5,785 bases of DNA from an uncultured Clostridia bacterium (GTDB lineage Bacteria > Bacillota > Clostridia > UBA1381), in NCBI GenBank assembly GCA_944391255.1, contig CALXSW010000130.1, positions 1 through 5,785 on the forward strand, given 5' to 3'. Below the pieces are notes generated by a model that searched no databases, had not been told where the DNA came from, and saw nothing but the letters and a program-made list of their open reading frames with translations. The position numbers and the translations under genes are program-made. Below are positions 1 to 4,961 of the stretch, one piece after another (position 1 is the stretch's first letter; every line of letters begins with the position of its first letter).

Positions 1-3
1 TTT

Positions 4-9
4 CCTCCT
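4..9 (-). promoter_or_regulatory. Ribosome binding site of a gene off the left edge
   Basis: On the minus strand this reads AGGAGG followed by AAA at the window edge. It is a full-strength Shine-Dalgarno site, so a minus-strand gene should start a few bases beyond position 1. None of its coding sequence is visible, so its identity cannot be given. Confidence 0.7.
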
Positions 10-33
10 CGTTTGTGAACTTCTATATTTTCT

Positions 34-61
34 ATTATATATATACCACAACAAACGACAA
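34..61 (-). promoter_or_regulatory. Sigma-A type promoter for the off-window gene
   Basis: On the minus strand a perfect -10 box TATAAT (34-39) is preceded, after a 16-base spacer, by TTGTCG (56-61), which matches four of six -35 consensus positions. Transcription would start near position 27 and give a short leader ending in the strong ribosome binding site at 4-9. The -10 box is convincing; the -35 assignment is less certain. Confidence 0.55.
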
Positions 62-76
62 CTGAAACATTTATTT

Positions 77-94
77 TAGTGTAATATTGCACAA
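77..94. promoter_or_regulatory. Rex-like inverted repeat (candidate operator)
   Basis: On the minus strand the 18 bases begin TTGTG and end CACTA around an 8-base AT-rich centre. The redox repressor Rex binds TTGTG-N8-CACAA type sites in Gram-positive bacteria, and nine of the ten arm positions match here. The site lies about 15 bases upstream of the -35 box of the off-window gene. It could equally be a chance dyad in AT-rich DNA, so this is only a candidate. Confidence 0.3.
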
Positions 95-146
95 ATAAAC
101 ATTACGTTTTTTGGGAGTCATGTCTAAAGAGTTTGTAAAATAAGGA

Positions 147-180
147 CAAAATAAAAATCGGCATGGTATAACCAGCCGAT
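147..180 (-). terminator. Rho-independent terminator of yajC
   Basis: Read on the minus strand, ATCGGC pairs with GCCGAT, extended by TGG/CCA with one bulged base, around a 5-base loop. A TTTTTATTTT tract follows directly. It starts 8 bases past the yajC stop codon, so yajC transcription ends here and does not enter the off-window gene. Confidence 0.85.
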
Positions 181-187
181 CTTATTC

Positions 188-553
188 TCAGTTAGTCTGC
201 TTCTTTTCAACAGTCTTTATAGCGTCACGCTCAAACTTTATAACGCTCTTCTGATCCTGAGTTCCGATATTTCCTGTTTCAACCCAGCAGTAGCTGTCCT
301 TGATCTTTACGACCTTACCGCAGATTCCGCCGATCGTAACTATCTTGTCGCCTACCTTCATTGCGTCAACCATTGCCTTAGCTTCCTTTTCACGCTTTCT
401 CTGCGGTCTTATAAGCATGAAATAGAACAACACGATAATACCTACGAGCAAAACGCCCTGCATTATCATTGATGAAGCCGCCGCGCCCTGTGCCGCAGCC
501 GGATCAGCCGAGGTTGTTTCCGCAGCAAGAGCTGTTAAACCGAATAAATTCAT
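188..553 (-). CDS. yajC: Preprotein translocase subunit YajC
   Basis: This 121-residue protein is the small membrane accessory subunit of the Sec translocon, where it associates with SecDF and YidC at the cytoplasmic membrane. One hydrophobic helix spans about residues 29-48. It is followed by the YajC signature RPQRKREKE and a cytoplasmic domain with the typical GDKIVTIGGICGKV stretch (about 68-81). The Ala/Ser-rich stretch of about 28 residues before the helix is longer than in short Bacillus forms. The ATG at 553 is supported by an AAAGGAAG ribosome binding site, and no such site precedes the internal Met29. It has its own promoter about 160 bases upstream and its own terminator. secDF and tgt, frequent neighbours elsewhere, are not present here. 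Confidence 0.95.
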   Translation of the reverse strand: MNLFGLTALAAETTSADPAAAQGAAASSMIMQGVLLVGIIVLFYFMLIRPQRKREKEAKAMVDAMKVGDKIVTIGGICGKVVKIKDSYCWVETGNIGTQDQKSVIKFERDAIKTVEKKQTN

Positions 554-710
554 TTTCTGTTTCTTCCTTTCTCAGTATTTGCAGCCGGCAAAGCATTGCG
601 TGCCAAACGACACACACGCATTGCGCGATATCTCCCGATGCGAAAATATATCCCGCTCCGGATTCAGCTTTACTCTCACAAGACAAAAGTCCTGTGAAAT
701 AAACAAGTAC

Positions 711-739
711 ATTATACTACAAATACACTAAAAATGCAA
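711..739 (-). promoter_or_regulatory. Sigma-A promoter of yajC
   Basis: On the minus strand TTGCAT (734-739) and a perfect TATAAT (711-716) are separated by exactly 17 bases. Transcription would start near 704, leaving a leader of about 150 bases before the yajC ATG. The leader contains a small hairpin with CACA-GAC/GTC-TGTG arms (677-696) and a CGCAT/ATGCG stem (617-642). The promoter lies just past the mecA stop codon, and no terminator is evident between the two, so some read-through from mecA is possible. Confidence 0.8.
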
Positions 740-786
740 GTGATATTTTACATTAAAATAAAATTTAACATAGATCATTGACCGTA

Positions 787-1443
787 TCAGCGCATTTTTC
801 TCAATTCGCTGACCATATCTGTCAGAGCGGAATGCTTTGCAACGCTTTTCCAGCCCTCTCTTATATCGTCAGCGAGAAGATCGCTCATTTTATAGAGCGC
901 CGCAAACTCGTTCAATATCCCGTGCTGACGGCTGTTTTTTGTTATCTCGCCTATCAGCGCGTATCTTTTCCCGTTTCTGTACAGCTCGCTTTTTCCGAGA
1001 GTTCCGTCATCTACAAGAAGTATCGCCGACTCAAGCTCTCTGAACCCGTCAAATACGAACACACCCGTTTTACCGGCGCGTTTTGCCTTAGACGGCGCGC
1101 TAATACCCTTTCCGCTTATCTCAAGCGGCTTAAGGCTTTTTACCGCGCGCACGCTCCTTGCCCGCTTAAACTCTTCTCTTGTTATTTTATGTACATTATC
1201 TCCGCCAAGCTTGCTTATCATAAGATGCAGACCATCCATCGTCATCTTTGCCTCAACTATGACCTGCCCGTTATACGGATCAAACTCCGTTTCAAATTTT
1301 ACAGTTTCCATCAGCATAAATAAAAACTGATGAAGATCGTTTGACTGCGGGCCAAGCGAATCAGGTGAAATATCGAAAAGCTCAAGATCCTCGTTTGTGA
1401 GATACACGCTTACCTTATCACATGATATCTGTTTTATCCTCAA
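787..1443 (-). CDS. mecA: Adaptor protein MecA (ClpC adaptor), TTG start
   Basis: This 218-residue protein belongs to the MecA family. These adaptors recruit substrates to the ClpC AAA+ unfoldase for ClpCP proteolysis; in Bacillus they act on the competence regulator ComK. The N-terminal domain (about 1-80) begins MRIKQIS, as is usual for the family, and contains the DLELFDIS and acidic ETEFDPYNG stretches. A basic linker (about 81-126) follows. The C-terminal ClpC-binding type domain (about 127-218) has VFVFDGFRELE and the characteristic KSELYRNGKRYALIGEI. The frame opens at a GTG at 1452, but that codon lies one base from the AAAGGAG site. The TTG at 1443 has a 10-base spacing and gives the family N terminus, so I chose it. 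Length is close to the family norm. The substrate in this organism is unknown. Confidence 0.88.
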   Translation of the reverse strand: MRIKQISCDKVSVYLTNEDLELFDISPDSLGPQSNDLHQFLFMLMETVKFETEFDPYNGQVIVEAKMTMDGLHLMISKLGGDNVHKITREEFKRARSVRAVKSLKPLEISGKGISAPSKAKRAGKTGVFVFDGFRELESAILLVDDGTLGKSELYRNGKRYALIGEITKNSRQHGILNEFAALYKMSDLLADDIREGWKSVAKHSALTDMVSELRKMR

Positions 1444-1453
1444 GGCTGCCACT

Positions 1454-1460
1454 CTCCTTT
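1454..1460 (-). promoter_or_regulatory. mecA ribosome binding site that decides a TTG start
   Basis: On the minus strand AAAGGAG sits 10 bases before the TTG at 1443 and only one base before the alternative GTG at 1452. The spacing excludes the GTG as the main start. A run of nine T residues (1461-1469 on the minus strand) lies directly upstream. Confidence 0.7.
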
Positions 1461-1475
1461 AAAAAAAAATACATA

Positions 1476-1509
1476 GACAGCGAATTGACCTCCGCCGCCG
1501 TCTGTCAAT
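1476..1509 (-). promoter_or_regulatory. mecA leader with two mutually exclusive short stems
   Basis: In the mecA transcript ATTGAC (1504-1509) can pair with GTCAAT (1484-1489), forming a 6-bp stem at about the first transcribed base. Alternatively GACAG (1502-1506) can pair with CTGTC (1476-1480), 6 bases before a T9 tract. The two stems share bases and cannot coexist. Both are short, so the pairing is visible but a regulatory role is only inferred. Confidence 0.3.
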
Positions 1510-1513
1510 ATAT

Positions 1514-1542
1514 ATTATACACTATAAACACTGTTTTGGCTA
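1514..1542 (-). promoter_or_regulatory. Sigma-A type promoter of mecA
   Basis: On the minus strand a perfect TATAAT (1514-1519) is preceded at 17 bases by TAGCCA (1537-1542), which matches four of six -35 positions. Transcription would start near 1507, giving a leader of about 64 bases. It diverges from the M23 gene promoter. Confidence 0.6.
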
Positions 1543-1613
1543 TAGCTAAATTAAAAATTTTTTTAAAACTTTATGGAATTATATATATATTATATCTTTT
1601 ATGGTTTTTTTGT

Positions 1614-1643
1614 GTATAAATAACGGCGTATCAGGTAAAGATA
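1614..1643 (+). promoter_or_regulatory. Candidate sigma-F sporulation promoter of the SpoIIQ-like gene
   Basis: GTATA (1614-1618), a 15-base spacer and GGTAAAGATA (1634-1643) fit the forespore sigma-F pattern GYATA / GGNRANAHTR, with seven of eight informative -10 positions matched. Transcription would start near 1650, 13 bases before the ribosome binding site. Bacillus spoIIQ is a sigma-F gene, which agrees with the product. A TATAAA box (1615-1620) overlaps and could serve sigma-A, but no good -35 goes with it. Confidence 0.5.
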
Positions 1644-1650
1644 CTGATAC
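1628..1650. repeat. Perfect 7-bp inverted repeat before the M23 gene
   Basis: GTATCAG (1628-1634) and CTGATAC (1644-1650) are perfect inverted copies around a 9-base spacer. The repeat overlaps the proposed sigma-F -10 element, so it could be an operator for a repressor such as a sporulation regulator. It could also be a transcript hairpin if transcription starts further upstream. No specific regulator is recognised. Confidence 0.5.
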
Positions 1651-1677
1651 AAACGGAGTTTGAAAGGAGAAAAGAAT

Positions 1678-2472
1678 ATGCAACAAGGAAAACAGACGAA
1701 AAGGCTTCCCGGCTTTTACATAGCACTTTGCTGCTGTGTAGCGGTCATAGGTATCGCCGGATTTTTCGCGCAGAATTATAACGAGACATCGACCGTTGAA
1801 ACGTCAGGCGCGGCGCTTGCAACGAATGAGCCTTATGATATTGCGTCTATCTACACCTACGAGCCTTCAGATGACGAAAGCGCGTCAGTTTCATCATCTG
1901 AAACGATAGTTATAGAGGAAGAAACAGAAGCGCCTTCCGAAGAGAGCGCAGCCGCGCCGGACAGCTCTTCAGGATCAGACGCTCAGGAAACAGCGGCGGA
2001 ATACACGATCGATAATCCCGATCTGATGTCGGCATCAGCTATAATAGAATCAGCAAAAGCAGATGAAAATGCCGCTCCGCCCGTTCTGTCCGATCCTGTT
2101 CCGAACATGAACGTGCTATACGGATTTTCAGGCGACACGCTGATGTATAACGACGCTCTCGGCGACTGGCGCACACATGATGGAATAGATATCGAGGCTG
2201 ATCTCGGCAGCAGCGTTGCAGCGGCGGCAGAAGGAACTGTATCAGAGGTTACGACAGGCAGCCGCGGCGGCAGAGTCGTCATAGACCATAGCGGCGGATT
2301 ACAGACCGTTTACGAACAGCTGACAGATGTGTGCGTCAGCGAGGGCGACACGGTCACGCAGGCTGAGGTAATAGGTATGATCGCCGAAAGCGTTGGCGAA
2401 TCGACACGTCAGGCGCATCTGCACTATGAGGTGCTAAAGGACGGCGCCGCTGTCGATCCACTCGCGTATTGA
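1678..2472 (+). CDS. SpoIIQ-like M23 (LytM) family metallopeptidase
   Basis: This 264-residue protein has a short basic N terminus, one membrane helix (about 13-31), an acidic Ser/Glu/Ala-rich linker (about 33-140) and a C-terminal LytM domain (about 150-264). That layout fits SpoIIQ, the forespore protein that spans the intermembrane space during engulfment and docks with SpoIIIAH. The stretch SGDTLMYNDALGDWRTHDG is typical of SpoIIQ-like M23 proteins. All zinc and catalytic residues are present: His167 and Asp171 (HDGID), with His247 and His249 (HLH). Bacillus SpoIIQ has a degenerate site, so this one may be an active endopeptidase, as proposed for clostridial forms. The ATG at 1678 lies 8 bases after AAAGGAG. 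A TTG at 1660 opens the frame earlier but lies upstream of that site. No convincing terminator follows. Another M23 role in wall turnover remains possible. Confidence 0.85.
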   Translation: MQQGKQTKRLPGFYIALCCCVAVIGIAGFFAQNYNETSTVETSGAALATNEPYDIASIYTYEPSDDESASVSSSETIVIEEETEAPSEESAAAPDSSSGSDAQETAAEYTIDNPDLMSASAIIESAKADENAAPPVLSDPVPNMNVLYGFSGDTLMYNDALGDWRTHDGIDIEADLGSSVAAAAEGTVSEVTTGSRGGRVVIDHSGGLQTVYEQLTDVCVSEGDTVTQAEVIGMIAESVGESTRQAHLHYEVLKDGAAVDPLAY

Positions 2473-2595
2473 CAACGCGGCCGATCGGTATATCTCACAC
2501 CTATTTTTCATCAGCGCTGTGACGGATCATCTGACAGTAATTTAAAGAACGCTGTTTAAAAAGCATAATATTAAAAGAAAAATCATGTAAAGCTC

Positions 2596-2624
2596 TTGCA
2601 ATTTCAGTCTTTTAATGGTATACT
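2596..2624 (+). promoter_or_regulatory. Strong sigma-A promoter of the 46-codon gene
   Basis: TTGCAA (2596-2601), a 17-base spacer and TATACT (2619-2624) are present, with TGG directly before the -10 box, making it an extended -10 promoter. Transcription would start near 2631. The stretch from 2473 to 2595, after the M23 gene, shows no gene and no clear terminator. Confidence 0.8.
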
Positions 2625-2626
2625 TC

Positions 2627-2649
2627 TTATATATATCTTTTATATATAA
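2627..2649 (+). repeat. 9-bp AU stem at the 5' end of the small-gene transcript
   Basis: TTATATATA (2627-2635) pairs perfectly with TATATATAA (2641-2649) around a TCTTT loop. It falls at or just after the predicted transcription start and 15 bases before the ribosome binding site. It could stabilise the transcript, but the AT-rich composition makes chance pairing easy. Confidence 0.4.
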
Positions 2650-2676
2650 CCGCACATTTTCTTAGGAGTTGATCAT

Positions 2677-2817
2677 ATGAGATTTGATTACAATTTCGGC
2701 ACAGAAGCCACATTCAAGGACTGGGAAGAGGAAGGCTGCGACAAGGCAAAGGCAATTCTCGAGGCTCTTGAAAACGGCGAGGAAACAGCCGATGATGAAA
2801 CAGGATCCGAAAAATAA
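2677..2817 (+). CDS. Small acidic protein, 46 residues, unrecognised
   Basis: I do not recognise this protein. It starts MRFDYNFGTEATFKDWEEE, has a single Cys21 and Trp16, a likely helix around residues 21-33 (CDKAKAILEALEN), and an acidic tail. It has 15 acidic and 5 basic residues and no membrane helix or signal peptide, so it is probably cytosolic. The case for a real gene is strong. AGGAG (2664-2668) lies 8 bases before the ATG. An extended -10 promoter starts the transcript about 46 bases upstream. A long terminator begins a few bases after the stop codon. Transcript and gene therefore match as a single unit of about 245 bases. Its function, and any link to the neighbouring M23 or kinase genes, are unknown. 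Confidence 0.75.
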   Translation: MRFDYNFGTEATFKDWEEEGCDKAKAILEALENGEETADDETGSEK

Positions 2818-2822
2818 ACAAA

Positions 2823-2879
2823 AGCCGCATAATGCGCCATCTCCGGTTATCCGGAAACGCCATTATGCGGCTGTTTTTT
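2823..2879. terminator. Long bidirectional terminator
   Basis: AGCCGCATAATG (2823-2834) pairs perfectly with CATTATGCGGCT (2861-2872). A further CG/CG step and an inner TCCGG-TTAT-CCGGA hairpin (2842-2855) lie inside the stem. A T6 run follows on the plus strand, and on the minus strand TTTGTTTATTTTT follows. It ends the small gene from one side and the kinase/TIGR04076 operon from the other. Confidence 0.92.
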
Positions 2880-3141
2880 ATTTCACTTTTTCTATCTTAA
2901 AGACATTTATCGTATCCGCGTCAGGACAGCAGAACACCGCCGTATCCTTTTCCTGCCCCGGGATCTGACCGCCGTAGCGGAGTATATCCGCATACACGAA
3001 CGCGACATGCATAGCCATCGGGCATATATCACCGCGCTCTGTGTCAAAATCCCAGCTGTCGCCTACCTTGTGTCCGCGGTGGCAGCCGCGCTCGCCTTTT
3101 CTGTCTATAAGCGTTATCTTAAGCCGTGGTCTTTCGCTCAT
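2878..3141 (-). CDS. TIGR04076 family protein
   Basis: This 87-residue protein matches the uncharacterised TIGR04076 family in length and motif order: CHRGHKVGD (20-28), GDICPMAMHV (37-46), LRYGG (54-58) and CCPDADT (71-77) near the end. The conserved Cys and His residues (C20, H21, C40, H45, C71, C72) suggest metal binding or redox chemistry, but this is inference; no function is established to my knowledge. The ATG at 3141 overlaps the kinase TGA as ATGA and has a GGAG site 8 bases upstream inside the kinase gene. The ATG at 3156 would place that site inside the protein, so I rejected it. Overlap implies translational coupling to the kinase. The bidirectional terminator follows the stop. 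Confidence 0.85.
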   Translation of the reverse strand: MSERPRLKITLIDRKGERGCHRGHKVGDSWDFDTERGDICPMAMHVAFVYADILRYGGQIPGQEKDTAVFCCPDADTINVFKIEKVK

Positions 3142-3977
3142 GATAATTTCTCCCATTCCTCGTCAAGTATATTGAGGTTCTTTTCAAGAGGTATTCCCTT
3201 GAACCTGTCCTTTGTGTCCATATTCTCTCTTATGAGCCTGTGCATTACGTTTACAGTGTATATTACCGATTTTTTCAAAGGCTCTCCCCTTAGCATTTTT
3301 CCGTAAAGCACAGCCGAAAAGATATCGCCCGTTCCGACAAATCTTACATCTATATGATCGAACGGCACATGGAAAAGCTCGCCCGTCTTGTCGTCATAGC
3401 ATGATACAAGATAACCGTCCTCGGCAAAAACGCTTGTTATTACTATTGATTTTGATCCCATTTTACGCAGCTCCGCTATCAGCTTTTCAGCCTCGTTTCT
3501 CGTGACGCGCTCCCTGTCGCAGTACATACCTGTCAAAAACGCAGCCTCTGTGAAATTCGGCACGATCAGATCAGCTCTTGAGCATATGCCGCGCATATTC
3601 TTTATAGTTTCCTCGCCTACTCCGGCATACAGCTTGCCCTCATCGCCCATTATAGGGTCTACATAGAGCGTTGAGCCGCTCTTCATATGGTTTTTGCAAT
3701 AGTCAAGCACCATTTTTACCTGCTTTTCAGTAAGTATAAATCCTGTGCATATCGCGTCAAAGGTGAACCCTAACTCATCCCATACGGAAATAGATTTTTC
3801 CATATGGTCAGTTGTGTCAAGTATATGGAATTTGCCATAGTCAAGCGTGTTTGAAACAACAGCCGTAGGAAGGTTATACACGTCAAACCCCATATGCGAC
3901 ATGACCGGAAACATCGCCGAAAGCGCTACCTTTCCATAGCCGGGCAGGTCGTTTACAAGTAAAATCTTATCATTCAT
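3138..3977 (-). CDS. Pyridoxamine/pyridoxal kinase (PdxK/PdxY-like)
   Basis: This 279-residue ribokinase-fold enzyme should phosphorylate pyridoxal, pyridoxamine or pyridoxine with ATP in vitamin B6 salvage, in the cytosol. It has the family N terminus VNDLPGYGKVAL (8-19), NLPTAVVSNTLDYGKF (35-50) for the substrate region, VDPIMGDEGKLY (106-117), PNFTEA (140-145), and the anion-hole motif GTGD (215-218) with Asp218 as the catalytic base. All key motifs are intact and the length is normal. The ATG at 3977 has AGGAG 12 bases upstream, a slightly long spacing. The gene is translationally coupled to the TIGR04076 gene. The 106-base gap to the upstream BMC gene has no terminator and no clear promoter, so the three genes may share a transcript. 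A related hydroxymethylpyrimidine kinase activity is less likely given the LPGYGKVAL motif. Confidence 0.9.
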   Translation of the reverse strand: MNDKILLVNDLPGYGKVALSAMFPVMSHMGFDVYNLPTAVVSNTLDYGKFHILDTTDHMEKSISVWDELGFTFDAICTGFILTEKQVKMVLDYCKNHMKSGSTLYVDPIMGDEGKLYAGVGEETIKNMRGICSRADLIVPNFTEAAFLTGMYCDRERVTRNEAEKLIAELRKMGSKSIVITSVFAEDGYLVSCYDDKTGELFHVPFDHIDVRFVGTGDIFSAVLYGKMLRGEPLKKSVIYTVNVMHRLIRENMDTKDRFKGIPLEKNLNILDEEWEKLS

Positions 3978-4083
3978 GTATGTTAATTTCTCCTGTCACA
4001 TTAAACGGCGCCGCGTCAGAATGATCTCTCTGCGCAGCGCTGATTTTTTTATCTATGTTAATCTATATTATTAGCTTATATTT

Positions 4084-4797
4084 TCATTTTATATACGGCT
4101 CTGTCACCGGCGGCGCTTCCGAACCCATCGCGCGCAGCACCATAGACGCTGTATCGCGAGCCGATATAACAGCCGATTTCACAGCCGACGCCTCACCTGT
4201 AAAGATCATAATTACCTCATTTGAATGACTCGTGCCCTTATCAGGACGCATCGTTTTAACAAGCTCCACACCCGCCGCCTTAAGAGCGACATCTGAAGCG
4301 AGCATTCCTATCGGAGCCGGAGACGCGCAGACGAATCCCATAGGCTGACCTATAGGTATCCCGAACGCTTTGTTTATCGCCGCGCCCGCTCTCGCACTGT
4401 ACTGGAACTCCATATGTCCCGCCTCGCTTATGTATATCTCACCGCAGTATTCCGTTATTTTTTCAAGAGCCGTTTCCACAGCGCGGCGCACATCGCCGAC
4501 ATTATCGCTGCCCATAATGATAAAGTTGCCGTGGCCGCCCCAGCCCTTTGTATCGCGCGGTATCTCTATGGAGATGATCTCCGCTCCCGTCGACTTTACC
4601 GCCTCATCGCAAGCCAGTATCTGAGCGCCGGCGCCCGTTCTTGAGCCTATCAGTCCGACAGCCGCCATTTTCTCGGGGATATCCATCGCGCGGGCGAGAT
4701 CGGTATCAAGATTAGGTATGACCAGCCCTATCGTGTCACACGGAGCCGTTCCGACAAACTCCGGCAGAGAGCAGCTGTTAAGTAGCTCCATATCCAT
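4084..4797 (-). CDS. pduB: Bacterial microcompartment shell protein, PduB-type tandem BMC trimer
   Basis: This 237-residue protein has two BMC domains in tandem (about 14-118 and 125-225), as in PduB/EtuB trimeric shell proteins of microcompartments that enclose propanediol, glycerol or ethanol metabolism. Family stretches are EFVGTAPCDTIGLVIPNLD (13-31), GSRTGAGAQILACDEAVK (51-68), IPRDTKG-W-GGHGN (79-91), AGHMEFQYSARA (126-137), SPAPIGM (159-165) and KGTSHSNEV (187-195). Trp86 stands where PduB usually has Gly in the GGGGHG loop. Length matches short Lactobacillus PduB, without the N-terminal extension of Salmonella PduB. The ATG at 4797 lies 8 bases after AAAGGGG; a GTG at 4815 opens the frame earlier but sits upstream of that site. 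It has its own promoter. No other microcompartment gene is in view. Confidence 0.9.
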   Translation of the reverse strand: MDMELLNSCSLPEFVGTAPCDTIGLVIPNLDTDLARAMDIPEKMAAVGLIGSRTGAGAQILACDEAVKSTGAEIISIEIPRDTKGWGGHGNFIIMGSDNVGDVRRAVETALEKITEYCGEIYISEAGHMEFQYSARAGAAINKAFGIPIGQPMGFVCASPAPIGMLASDVALKAAGVELVKTMRPDKGTSHSNEVIMIFTGEASAVKSAVISARDTASMVLRAMGSEAPPVTEPYIK

Positions 4798-4831
4798 TAT
4801 TTCATCCCCTTTCACATATCATTACTATTTT

Positions 4832-4860
4832 ATTATATCATACCATCTAATATTTTGCAA
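4832..4860 (-). promoter_or_regulatory. Extended -10 sigma-A promoter of the pduB-like gene
   Basis: On the minus strand TTGCAA (4855-4860) and a perfect TATAAT (4832-4837) are 17 bases apart, with TGA directly before the -10 box. Transcription starts near 4825, about 28 bases before the ATG. AATATT motifs at 4849-4854 and 4863-4868 flank the palindromic -35 box and could form an operator. Confidence 0.8.
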
Positions 4861-4961
4861 GAAATATTTTTTCACAATATATATAGCTGGTCAGTTATGT
4901 TCTGAAAAATTTTTTTATGAATATATTATAACATATAAATTTTATCTGTGAGGTTTTGTCT

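Noticed and set aside
504..686. A 60-codon TTG-start frame in the yajC leader overlapping the yajC start
   Set aside because: Only a weak AGGA lies four bases before the TTG, and the product overlaps yajC out of frame. It is probably chance, though a leader peptide cannot be fully excluded.
778..1323. A 181-codon open frame on the plus strand opposite mecA
   Set aside because: It is the antisense of a well-supported MecA gene, has no ribosome binding site, and its Cys/Arg/Tyr-rich product resembles no family.
2511..2545. A possible terminator after the M23 gene (CTGT...ACAG arms)
   Set aside because: The stem has internal mismatches and no T-run follows, so it does not look like a working terminator.
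2684..2968. A 94-codon plus-strand frame overlapping the small gene and the terminator
   Set aside because: It runs through the terminator hairpin and into the opposite-strand TIGR04076 gene. The 46-codon frame has the ribosome binding site and fits the transcript.
4016..4050. A possible plus-strand terminator (CAGCGCTG followed by ATTTTTTT)
   Set aside because: The only stem is a short self-complementary octamer without a loop, and no plus-strand gene lies upstream.
4370..4644. Two plus-strand open frames opposite the pduB-like gene
   Set aside because: Both are antisense shadows of a clear BMC protein without ribosome binding sites.
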